64,000 bases of DNA from Coriaria nepalensis (lineage: Eukaryota > Streptophyta > Magnoliopsida > Cucurbitales > Coriariaceae): contig CP114485.1 in assembly GCA_027186245.1 (NCBI GenBank), positions 868,001 to 932,000 on the forward strand, given 5' to 3'. Positions 24,587 through 34,343 of the stretch are shown here, in pieces; position 1 is the stretch's first letter, and the number at the start of each line of letters is the position of its first letter. The notes beneath the pieces were generated by a model. That model was not told where the DNA came from, did not search any database, and was given only the letters and a program-made list of their open reading frames with translations. Both the position numbers and the translations under genes were made by a program.

Positions 24587-25981
24587 ATGGTCGATTTGGA
24601 TTGGGGGGGAAAGATGGTGTCTTCCGATATCTCTAGCAAATCGCCGAAACTCTCCAACAAGCTTCGTATTTCGCTGCCAGTTTCGTTGCAGGCAGCCGAT
24701 ATTTCCACTTCTTCTCCGGCATCTTGCTCCGGTTATGAGCAGTACCTTCGCCTGTATGAGCTTCGGAGATTATGGAGCTCTAAAGATTTTCCGAGTTGGA
24801 AAAATGAGTCTATTTTGAAACCGGCTTTACAAGCGCTAGAAATTTCGTTTCGGTTCGTTTCAACCGCCTTATCCGATCCGAGACCGTATGCGAATCAGCG
24901 GGAGTGGAAGCGGAGGCTGGAGTCTCTTATCAGGAAACAAATTGAGTTAATCGCTATGCTATGTGAGGATGAAGAAGAAGAAGCTGATACACGTGGAACG
25001 ATTCCGATCGTTGATGTTCGCTCATCAAACGGCGTGCTAGCTCGCGATGGAAGCTCGACTGAAGTATGGAAAATTCCAGGTTGTCAATCTACGGTTGTGA
25101 GCAAGATCAGCGAAGCGAGCTTGCTCCCTCGGCTTGCTACGTGGCATAAGTCGGGGGAAATGGCGGAGAAGATCATGTACTTCATTGAATGCGAGATGCG
25201 ATCGTGTCCGTTCACGTTAGGTTTGGGCGAGCCGAACCTATCAGGAAAACCCAACCTCCAGTACGATCTTATTTGCAAGCCTAACGAGCTTCATTCCCTG
25301 GGAAAGAGTCCGCGCTATCACATCCAGAATTTCGAGAACCAGACGGTGTACACGACGCATCAGATCTTGGAATCGTGGATTTATACCGGAAAAGAGCTTC
25401 TGAACCGAATCGAAGAACGAATCGAAAGCAGAAGATTCGAGAAAGCCGCAAGCGACTGCTGCATGGTAGAAAGGATATGGAAGCTTCTCGAGGAGATCGA
25501 AGCTCTCCACCTTCTAATGGATCCGGATGATTTTCTCAAGCTCAGAAATCAGCTGGCGATCAGATCTTTGCTGGATTCAGACGCGTTTTGCTTCAGATCG
25601 ACGGCGCTAGTTGAGATGACGAATAAATGCAAGGAGGTGAAGCACAGAGTGCCGTACATCTTGAATGTGGAGGTGGACCCCAAGGGCGGGCCTAGGATTC
25701 AAGAGGCGGCGATGAAGCTGTACATAGAGAAGACAGAGTTCGACAAGATTCATCTTCTTCAAGCTCTGCAATCGATAGAGTCGGCGATGAAACGCTTCTT
25801 CTTCGCGTACAAGCAAGTCCTTGTGGTCGTGATGGGAAGCTTGGAAGCCAAGGGGAACAGCGTAGTGGTGGATTCTGGCTCATGTGATTCACTGAGTCAG
25901 ATATTCCTGGAACCGACTTACTTTCCGAGTTTGGATGCTGCTAAGACGTTTCTGGGAGATATACAAGCTCGAAGGAATTGA
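24587..25981 (+). CDS. HSPRO2: HSPRO2-like protein (Hs1pro-1 family)
   Basis: Single-exon gene of 464 residues. It belongs to the Hs1pro-1/HSPRO family, first named from a sugar-beet nematode-resistance locus. Arabidopsis HSPRO1 and HSPRO2 are stress- and elicitor-induced and interact with the SnRK1 kinase complex. The N-terminus MVDLDWGGKM is the conserved family start. Diagnostic stretches are YEQYLRLYELRRLW (about residue 50), FPSWKNESILKPALQALEIS, the central NFENQTVYTTHQILESWIYT, and the C-terminal IFLEPTYFPSLDAAKTFLGD. No membrane segment or signal peptide is seen. Length and lack of introns match the family. Upstream G-box and W-box motifs fit stress induction. Confidence 0.95.
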   Translation: MVDLDWGGKMVSSDISSKSPKLSNKLRISLPVSLQAADISTSSPASCSGYEQYLRLYELRRLWSSKDFPSWKNESILKPALQALEISFRFVSTALSDPRPYANQREWKRRLESLIRKQIELIAMLCEDEEEEADTRGTIPIVDVRSSNGVLARDGSSTEVWKIPGCQSTVVSKISEASLLPRLATWHKSGEMAEKIMYFIECEMRSCPFTLGLGEPNLSGKPNLQYDLICKPNELHSLGKSPRYHIQNFENQTVYTTHQILESWIYTGKELLNRIEERIESRRFEKAASDCCMVERIWKLLEEIEALHLLMDPDDFLKLRNQLAIRSLLDSDAFCFRSTALVEMTNKCKEVKHRVPYILNVEVDPKGGPRIQEAAMKLYIEKTEFDKIHLLQALQSIESAMKRFFFAYKQVLVVVMGSLEAKGNSVVVDSGSCDSLSQIFLEPTYFPSLDAAKTFLGDIQARRN

Positions 25982-27003
25982 CAGTGACATGATAATGATA
26001 TTTTAAAAAGCAGGACGTTGACTCAGTGTTTGACTTGGGTTGACCATTGTTCGATTCTCATCAGCTGCGTAGAAAACCGAATTAAAGTCTGATTGTAGTT
26101 ATCAGTTTCCTCTCATTCTTTCAATTCTTATCATCTTATGCCCAGTGTAGATAATTTTCCGAAATTACTAAATATATATGTAAAATTATACTCATGAATT
26201 CCTCTTGGCTCTGGACATAAGATGATAAGAATTGGGTTGGGTCTAGTTTCCCCATGGGCCAGGAATCACAGGCCCACTTTCATAACTAGACTTCTTTCTA
26301 TGTTTAGTATAGGGAGGGAAAATGCTTAATATAGTTTGGTGCAATACGACAACGTGTTGACAAGTTTGAAATAATTGAGAAGCGACGTGTCGCCCATGGA
26401 GATCATAGAGACAAAAGAAAGCAAGAAAGGAACCACGTGCATGGGACTTGGGAGCTGTTAGTTTTACTGCCAAATCGTCGAAATAGTAGACAATTTCAAC
26501 AGGCGGGCAGTGTATTTTTGGATTACATAAATTCAACCCAAAACTACTCATCCATTACATAGTGGTTTAGGCAGTTTCGGCTCGAACGGGTTCGCGCGGC
26601 GGGTTTCAACCCGAAAGGATTCGGTTGGGTAGGCAGGTTGTACAGCATTACTGGGGGTTTTTCGCACTCATGAGAACACCAACAAGATGCATAGGACGAA
26701 GATGAGTATTGCATACATACTAAACTCTATGTTTCTTTCATTCCAATCAAGGGCAAGGGATTCCTCTGTAGAGTAGTCTATATCAGTATTGTAACTAACT
26801 AATATGAGCATCTCGTGGTTACATGGTAAAATACAGGAACTAGATACTAAAGTTGTTTTTCGAACAACAAGCAACTACCGCGACAAGAACCAAAAATCCC
26901 GGCGTAGTAGGAATTTCAATATTGGCGCACAGCAAGAATGATAAGAGAACGGGATCTCTTTTTTACTTGAACAAACCAGGGAAAAAATTGGCAGAGTGTA
27001 GCA
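25982..27003. other. Spacer between convergent HSPRO2 and GMT1-like genes
   Basis: Holds the two 3' ends. A GC-richer patch near 26577-26640 contains short GGGTTT/AACCCG inverted repeats, but I cannot assign it. No gene is recognised. Confidence 0.45.
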
Positions 27004-30000
27004 TCACCAGAACCAGGTTCTCCGGCTATCAACTGCTTTCACAGATGTAGATACCAAAGGCATTCTTCCAAAGTCCTTTACAAATCTATTGATGCATTCC
27101 GTTCTTCTTTCACTGTGACCTCCCAAGCTACTGATTCCAGTTGACCCAATTTCGAATATCTTGCCTGCAACAGAAAATAGTTTTGAACATATATAATCAA
27201 TTCAAAATCGTAGAAGTCCAAGAGGGGAAATATGTAAATAATAAAACCTTTAAGCTAAGACCGAATGTGTTATTCATCTAACTGAAAGCAAGTTATTCTT
27301 AATAGCCCACAGCTTCAATAACTCAGGTCCCAGGTTAAAACACTCTCCAAATAATTGAGTTAAAAATGCTACTGCTTAAGGAGAAAAGTCAAGGGTTTGA
27401 CCATACCTCAGAAGAGGTAGAAAGGAGTATCAAACAATACAAATGGATAAACACATTATGAGTAACCGCTGCATGCAATCCTAGATTTTGTGTTATGACA
27501 GTTATGCTTTCAATCATTGCATGCAGTCGATAATGAGTATAATTGATCAAAGTCCATTGACTGAACGGATTCAATCCCTATATTTTGTTTTTGGGGGCAG
27601 GATTGTATGAGATGCCAGGTTTTGTGCTTTCAATTATCCAAAATTTCCCGATCTAATTACGATTTTGATTCATCATTTTAATAACTATCTTCCCCAGTAT
27701 AGCTTGATCACAATGCAAAAATATATCAAATACATCAGTTACCTTTCACCCATATAGGAGGCGCACCAGTGGCATTTGCAACAAGAAAAGACATTGCAAT
27801 ATCTTCACAATTCCTGGTAAATTAACTCCAATAATGAGTAGAGTATATAAGAAGACAAACAACTTAGCAGAAAGATTAAACCTAGGAAGGATAGAAACAG
27901 AACTGAATCGTGCAAATTAAAACCTGTTTTTGGTAGTATATTCCCTGATTGATGCAGGCATCTCATTGGCATACAAGCTTAGATACTTTTTGTGGAAGAA
28001 TGCTGCCTTTGAGAGCACCATACTGTACTGACCAGTCCACCAGACAGACCACCATCCACCATATATATATTTATCTGCATCACCTCTCTGCATCAAAAGG
28101 TATTGTGAAGAAATTTGAAAGAAAATCACACAGATTATTACAAATATAAACATAAAAAATTGCAGCCAAATTCAAACTCAACCACCAAGATTCAAATATC
28201 AATTTCAGTTTTAATTTAAACTTTATTATCTAGAATTAAGAGTTATGCTCACGCTAAGCATAGAAGCCATTAAGGTATGGCTATTAAAAACATGGTACAA
28301 AAGTTATGGCAGGCTTTAGATGGAAAGTAGATATGTGAACTGAATCCCAAAATAGCATAAGGAGCGATAATTCTTGTAATATATATATATAATATATATG
28401 ATAGTAAGGAGCAATGAGACATACTGTTTCATCAACCCAATGCAAACGGGGCACAAATCCAACCATTGTATCCGATGCACTTTTCCAAACAGTAAAAGCA
28501 AGTTCTACTGAAGCGCAGGGAAATAGAACATCATCATCTACTGAAAAAATGGCATCCGTCTTTAAACCATTAATTTCTTTAAATCTGTTGTTTAAACTAT
28601 CCTCTTTATTGATATCAAATATCAGTTCAACTCGTCGCTCATCTTTGGAATTACGCCCTACAATCTTCTGCAGAACCTTTATTCGAGTAACTGGTGGAGG
28701 GTCAGGTTCACTCCACACAATATGTATAGAATCAAGCCCGGGACAAGATGCGTAATGAGAAATGGATTTCTTCAAAAGATCATACCTCTTCCAGGTGTTC
28801 ATAACAATAGAAAAACCTTTCCTAACGAAAAAACATTACCCAATCAAAATATATAATGAAAAATATATGTATATGAAACAAATAATGGAGAATAAAAACT
28901 GGTATATATTTTCTATATTTCAATCTGTACAGCCTAAGTCCTTTTATAGACTAGATACAATATTAGGAAATCTATAGAATCCCTAGACTTAAGGAATCTG
29001 TTATTCTAACACCTAGAAATAAGGTAGAAGATATATTCTCTAATATACACAGTTTTCCTCTTTATTTTAACACTCCCCCTCAAGCTGGAGAATAAATGTT
29101 CTTTAATCCCAGCTTGCTAACCATTTTATGAAAATGATGACCGGATAACCCTTTAGTCAATACATCAGCTAGTTGTCCTTCAGTAGATACATAAGGCATG
29201 CAAATCAAACCACTGTCTAGTTTCTCTTTTATGAAGTGTCTATCAACTTCCACATGTTTAGTCCGATCATGTTGAACCGGATTATGAGCAATGTTAATTG
29301 CTGACTTATTATCACAGTACAACTTCATTGGTTTTTCAATTGGAACCTTGAGATCTTTTAGTATAATTTCTAACCATAGTAATTCACAAATTCCTAAGGC
29401 CATAGCGCGGAACTCAGCCTCTGCACTTGATCTTGCAACCACCGCTTGCTTCTTACTTCTCCATGTAATTAGATTTCCACCAAGAAATGTACAATAACCT
29501 GAAGTTGATCTTCTGTCTACCACTGATCCTGCATAGTCTGCATCTGTATATACTTCTAGGTTCATTCTGGACCCTTTCTTAAATAATAACCCTTGACCGG
29601 GACTAGACTTCAAATACTGTAGGATTCTATACACAGCCTGAAGATGTACTTCCTTCGGATTGTGCATGAACTGGCTTACTACACTCACTGCATATGCGAT
29701 ATCAGGTCTGGTATGAGTCAAATATATTAGTCTCCCAACAAGCCTTTGATACATTCCCTTATCCACCATCTCACATTCAACCGCTTCCCCAAGCTTATGA
29801 TTTAGTTCGATGGGAGTCTCAACAGGTCGACTCCCTGTTTTTCCAGTTTCCTTTAGTAAGTCCCTCAATACTTATGGGGAGAAGCAGTACTTACTGCTAC
29901 CTTTCTTATCAACAGAATCCCTACTCAAGTATTAGACAACCAGAGCCCGTGGGAGTTTTTTTTTTTAATTAAAACATTGTTATTAACTATCTTTTCCAAA

Positions 30001-33000
30001 AAGAATTGATGAACTACGGAACTACTCTGTCGCCTTCTACAGTCCTACATAAGTCTAGGCAAATCATTCTGAAAAGAAAAAAAGGAATGAACACAGTAAA
30101 CATGAATGTACAAAAAGAGGCATCCATATACTCCAAAGAAAAGTTGGTTCTAGCGTGAAAATTTCCTATGCTTTCTCCTTCCTATGCTTTCTCCTTCTTG
30201 TTACCTTATAGTGAAGATGATCATCTTCATTCTGTTGCCATGGCAAAAGACCGGTGTTCGAGTCAGCCAATGTTGTCAATACTCTCTTCCTAAGCCCAAA
30301 ATCCTGTACCTCACAAAACCGGCTCGGCCAATCCGGTGGCTGCACTGCTCTGGTACCCAAACCCGGGGCCCGATCCCTAGACCTCACATTTTCCTTGTTC
30401 TGCCAATCAGCCACATAAGTAGCAACTCTCCGATAAAACTTCTCCTTAAATGCTTCCCAAACTTGATACTTATAATGATTAATAACCATCTCCCCTCTCC
30501 AAATTCACAAACTCAAACCCATCCTTTAAATGAAAATGATGCACCACATTAATCAAAGTTGAATTCAGTGCCTCGAGCCTCACTATACTCTTATGCCTCT
30601 TAGTAGCAGCCAATCGACAAGTATACCCAATTGTAACTCCTTGTCGTGGCACATGGGTTAGGCCTGATGGGCCAAAACTATGACACGAGACTCGTAACTC
30701 GCCGACATTTCCACCATACTTGGATAAGCTGCTTCTCGTCAGCAAATCATGAATAAACAACCCAGAAGGCAAGTGAAAATACTCATCTACATCAATAAAT
30801 AATGCCTCAACTAATGACCAGAATACAGTATGGATAATTGATTCAGGAGCAACCGACCATATGACCCATTCCTCCCATATCTTCTCTACCTATAATCCAT
30901 GTCCTAGTAATAAAAAGATCATTATAGCTGATGGCTCACTGGTCACTGTAGCAGGTCAAGGGAATATATCCTTAGGACCATCCCTAACATTGAAAAATGT
31001 CCTACATGTACCCAAAATTACAGCAAACCTTATATCAGTAAAACAACTTTCTAAAGATCTAAATTGTCAACTGATTTTCTCCAAATTTTCATGTATGTTT
31101 CAGGACCAAGCTACGGGGAAGACGATTGGGCATGCTAAAGAAAAGAATGGTCTTTACTATCTTGAGCCTTGGGGTGGTAAAGAAACTGCACAGATCAGAC
31201 ATTTAGCCTTGCAACTATCAGCTACATCTACAACTAAAGACCAAATTTTCCTCCATCATCTACGACTAGGCCACCCTTCCTTTAAAACCCTTAGCCTCAA
31301 ATTTCCTTTGCTATTTAGAAATATAGACTTAAAACTATTACATTGTGATGTATGTGAAATGGCAAAACACAAACGAGTGTCGTTTCCTGCAAGTAACAAT
31401 ATATCATTGAAACCATTTCATTTGATACATAGTGATGTGTGGGGACCTTCTAGGGTGGCTAATGTTTCGGGAGCACGTTGGTTTGTCACGTTTATTGATG
31501 ATTGCACTCGAGTCACATGGGTCTACTTAATGAAACAAAAATCAGATGTCACAACCATCTTTCCTATCTTTCTAAAAATGATAAAAACACAATTTGGTGT
31601 AGGAATTAAGAGATTGAGGTCAGATAATGGAAATGAGTTTTTTAATCAGACGTTAACCTCGTTTCTCCATAACGAAGGTATAATTCATGAATCTTCCTGC
31701 ATTGATACACCTCAACAGAATGGGGTGGCAGAGAGGAAAAACAGACACCTACTGGAAACTGCTCGGGCCTTACTATTTCAGCGACAAGTCCCTCAATACT
31801 TATGGGGAGAAGCAGTACTTACTGCTACCTTTCTTATCAACAGAATCCCTACTCAAGTATTAGACAACCAGAGCCCGTGGGAGTTTTTTTCTCAACATTT
31901 TCCAGAATACAACTTACCAAACCGACTACCCCCTAGAGTGTTTGGATGTGCAGTATTTGTCCATATACATTCTCAGAATCGGAGCAAATTAGATCCTCGA
32001 GCCCTTCGATGTCTATTCATTGGATACTCAGCTACTCAGAAAGGCTACAAGTGTTATCATCCGCCTACTCGCAAAATCTACATTACAATAGATGTCACCT
32101 TTGTTGAAGGTGAGTCTTATTCTCCTCAAGGGGAAACGTTACTTGAAGAGGAGAAAGACATGTTGGACTGGTTTTCCAATCTTCCACTATCATTATCTCA
32201 ACCTTCATCATCAGTAAATCCAAATCCACAATCATCTCCACAACCTGAACCTTCAATTCCAGCACCTAATCCTACAGCACCAAATCCTACAGTTTCTAAA
32301 CCACTCCAAGTCTACTCAAGGAAGAAGGGATACCAGACTGATCCAACGCTTGTCCAAGAGTTGGAACCGCAGCAAGGACCTCAAACTATAGTGGAAGGGG
32401 ATATTGAACAGGTAACTATTTCTTCCTTACCTGACAAGGGTGAATTAGATCTACCTATTGCACTTCGAAAAGGTACCAGAAACTGCACACAACACCCACT
32501 TTCACAGTTTGTCACTTTTGACAATTTTTCTTCTTCACATAAAGTCTTTCTGACTCACTTAAACTCTATACACATTCCTAAAACATTAACTGAGGCATTA
32601 AGCAGTACAAAGTGGAAACATGCTATGAAAGTTGAAATGCAGGCACTTGAGAAGAATAAGACTTGGGAGCTAGTCGAACTGCCAGAAGGTAAGAAACCAG
32701 TAGGGTGCAGGTGGATTTTTTCAGTAAAATATAATGCAGATGGATCCCTAGAAAGATACAAAGCAAGACTGGTAGCAAAGGGGTACACTCAAACGTTTGG
32801 TGTTGACTATGAGGAGACATTTGCCCCAGTTGCAAAAATGAACACAGTAAGAATATTATTGACGTTAGCTGCTAATTTTTGAAACAAATAATGGAGAATA
32901 AAAACTGGTATATATTTTCTATATTTCAATCTGTACAGCCTAAGTCCTTTTATAGACTAGATACAATATTAGGAAATCTATAGAATCCCTAGACTTAAGG

Positions 33001-33883
33001 AATCTGTTATTCTAACACCTAGAAATAAGGTAGAAGATATATTCTCTAATATACACAGTTTTCCTCTTTATTTTAACAGTATATATCATGGAAAAGAGTC
33101 CTGGTTAATAAAATTGACCGCCAAATTTCCATTATCGAAACTTCCTAAGAGCTTAAGATACTATGGTTTAGGTTCACCAGTTTGATATCTGAACACTACT
33201 TTCCCCCACCCAAACAACATTGATACAATTTTCACTATATAGTTTCAAGAAACAGAGCCTCAAACTATAGGAACCATCATATAAATTTCATGCAAAGGCA
33301 TCCAAATACAAGCTTCATCTACTATTTTCAATCTTATGAATGCCATCACCTACCTTACCTTTTCTTTGCCACCTAAACATATATAGTGTTGATTTAATCA
33401 AAATGAAGATATATATATAGAAACTTCCCTAACACTTTGTAATCTCAGACCTGAATTATTTATTACAAAGAAATTTGGTAGTTACCCAAAATGAAATCAA
33501 GTTGAACAGATTCAATATAGAAACAAATGGTTAAAAAGATAAAACACTAGTGGCCATGTTGACCTTTTCAACGGCTTCGTTCAAAAAGGAAATTCCAACC
33601 ACCTCCCAGTTATAAAATAGAGTTCAAACTCAGAGCTCTCAACATCAGTAAAGCAATTTTCATATGCAGAGTTTAAGTATACGAACCGTGGGGAAGCGGA
33701 TCGATCTAGAGCAGAAGTTCGACTGGTCCATCCCATGAAATCCGAGGATCGGCTTGTGAGGATGATAAGAGCGAGACCGATGCAGCAGAAGAGGAGAAGC
33801 TTGATCTTAATGGATCCAACAGTTAAGATGTTGAGTTGCCAAAGCCTCTGCACCACCCGCCGGTTAAACAAGCTCCCTCTCAT
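27004..33883 (-). CDS. GMT1: GIPC mannosyltransferase GMT1/EPC1-like (GT64)
   Basis: Five exons give about 329 residues: 33883-33687, 28821-28425, 28087-27924, 27813-27743 and 27164-27004. Length matches EPC1/GMT1, the GT64 enzyme that adds mannose to glycosyl inositol phosphorylceramide sphingolipids in the Golgi and is needed for cell adhesion. Exon 1 encodes a short cytosolic tail and one signal anchor ([16 protein letters not shown]), a type II topology. Exon 2 starts the catalytic domain with [20 protein letters not shown] and holds the metal-binding [11 protein letters not shown] (DxD). Exon 3 has [20 protein letters not shown]. The end [11 protein letters not shown] matches the family C-terminus. 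Intron 1 is 4.9 kb because a Copia-type element is inserted 48-52 bp upstream of its 3' splice site. The coding frame is intact, so the gene is probably functional if the intron is still removed. Confidence 0.92.
28869..28873. repeat. Target-site duplication GTATA, left copy
   Basis: GTATA directly precedes the left LTR and recurs at 33079-33083 directly after the right LTR. A 5-bp duplication is standard for Copia integrase. Confidence 0.9.
28874..29072 (-). repeat. Left LTR (element 3' LTR), 199 bp
   Basis: Begins TG and ends CA on both strands (TGAAAC...TTAACA as written). No difference from the right copy is visible by eye. It directly abuts a polypurine tract, so in element orientation this is the 3' LTR. 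Confidence 0.93.
29073..29083 (-). other. Polypurine tract
   Basis: On the minus strand the sequence TGAGGGGGAG lies immediately before the LTR's TG. This is the plus-strand priming site of the retrotransposon and fixes the element's orientation as minus at this end. Confidence 0.8.
29080..29861 (-). pseudogene. Copia RT C-terminus and RNase H fragment
   Basis: Open frame of about 260 residues starting [20 protein letters not shown]. It continues through [20 protein letters not shown] and the RNase H motifs [29 protein letters not shown] and YCDNKSAI. It ends with [13 protein letters not shown] shortly before the polypurine tract. It is the C-terminal part of a Copia polyprotein, cut off from its RT core. 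The break near 29858-29861 shares AAGTC with the integrase sequence joined to it. It is on the opposite strand from the integrase of the same element. Confidence 0.92.
29858..29962 (+). repeat. Direct copy of a 105-bp integrase segment
   Basis: This stretch duplicates 31786-31890 with no difference visible by eye, and in the same orientation. It starts at the shared AAGTC where the RNase H fragment breaks off. It ends in a T run that merges with the captured cDNA's poly(A) tail (T run 29956-29966). It is a short stop on a template-switching path. Confidence 0.9.
29956..30826 (-). pseudogene. Captured host cDNA, GT92-like glycosyltransferase 3' part
   Basis: Read on the minus strand, an open coding stretch contains [15 protein letters not shown] (a DVDEY-type metal site), [14 protein letters not shown] and [18 protein letters not shown]. 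After a -1 type frameshift near 30490 it continues with [20 protein letters not shown] and [20 protein letters not shown]. It stops at 30166-30168. A 3' UTR-like stretch of about 200 bp follows, then eleven A residues (29966-29956). No intron interrupts about 650 coding bases, so this is reverse-transcribed mRNA. The motifs suggest a plant GT92/DUF23-type or related glycosyltransferase; that assignment is tentative. The frameshift makes it non-functional. Confidence 0.75.
30777..32882 (+). pseudogene. Copia protease-integrase-RT N-terminal fragment
   Basis: Open frame of about 700 codons. It begins at the protease active site [13 protein letters not shown] (about 30828). Next come the integrase zinc finger (HHLRLGHPS and [11 protein letters not shown]) and the DDE core: [30 protein letters not shown] and [12 protein letters not shown]. 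It ends in the RT start, from [17 protein letters not shown] to [15 protein letters not shown]. It then runs straight into the right LTR at 32880, whose first TGA closes the frame. Gag, the 5' end of protease and the RT palm with YVDD are missing. Its orientation is opposite to the LTRs and RNase H. Confidence 0.93.
32880..33078 (-). repeat. Right LTR (element 5' LTR), 199 bp
   Basis: Matches the left LTR over its full length as far as I can see. On the minus strand it should be followed by a TGGTATCAGAGC-type primer-binding site. Instead the next bases are RT coding sequence in antisense, so the leader and gag have been lost at this side. GTATA follows at 33079-33083. Confidence 0.93.
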
Positions 33884-34075
33884 CCCGGCCTTAGGGGGAA
33901 CTGAGAAGCTCTCAGATCAATCCGCCTAGTACGAGTCCGAGTCGTATCAGCAACTGTTCGACTCAGTCTCAGTCCCCGTCGTCTGCAATGATCGCATATC
34001 AAAACCGTCCGGTTCGGAGTCTTGGGGCTAGTGTTTAGTTTTAATTGAAAATGAGAAGGAGCGTAAATAAGAATG

Positions 34076-34343
34076 ATAATTTTTTATTTTCGTTAAATTA
34101 TATAAAAATTAATAATAAAAATATGAAAATATGAAAATAGTGATTTTTTTTTATTTATTTATAAAAGAATTAAAAAATTATATAAATAATTAAAAAAAAT
34201 TTGTTAAAAGATATTTTTATTTTAATTTATATTTAAAATATATAATTTATGTAGAAATAAAATAAAGTAATTTTTATTTAAGTATAAATAAAAAATTATT
34301 TTCGTTTTATTTCTTTCTAACTAAATAATATATTCCATTCTTA
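34076..34343. mobile_element. Possible AT-rich MITE
   Basis: The block begins ATAAGAATG and ends with its complement CATTCTTAT, enclosing about 250 bp of almost pure AT. A second imperfect inverted match (AATTTTTTATTTTCG and its complement) lies nearer the centre. This looks like a small inverted-repeat element, but AT-richness makes chance matches likely. Confidence 0.25.

Larger units (their letters stand above)
28874..33078 (-). mobile_element. Rearranged Copia LTR retrotransposon with captured host cDNA
   Basis: A 4,205-bp insertion is bounded by two 199-bp direct repeats that read as identical. It is flanked by the 5-bp duplication GTATA (28869-28873 and 33079-33083). By the polypurine tract and RNase H, the LTRs are oriented on the minus strand. 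The order on the plus strand is: LTR, PPT and RNase H (minus), a 105-bp integrase fragment (plus), a host glycosyltransferase cDNA (minus) with its poly(A), protease-integrase-RT start (plus), LTR. Gag, the primer-binding site and the RT active-site region (YVDD) are absent, so it cannot replicate by itself. It lies inside intron 1 of the GMT1-like gene. Identical LTRs imply a young insertion. The structure fits template switching during reverse transcription before integration. Confidence 0.93.

Noticed and set aside
25084..25892. Several minus-strand frames inside HSPRO2
   Set aside because: All lie within the intact HSPRO2 coding region and show no independent features.
26577..26640. GC-rich stretch with GGTTCG and inverted short repeats resembling a tRNA arm
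   Set aside because: No cloverleaf with A and B boxes at the right spacing could be drawn.
30861..32882. Reading the integrase frame as an active, autonomous retrotransposon gene
   Set aside because: Gag, the RT active site and the primer-binding site are absent and the frame ends in the LTR, so it is a fragment.
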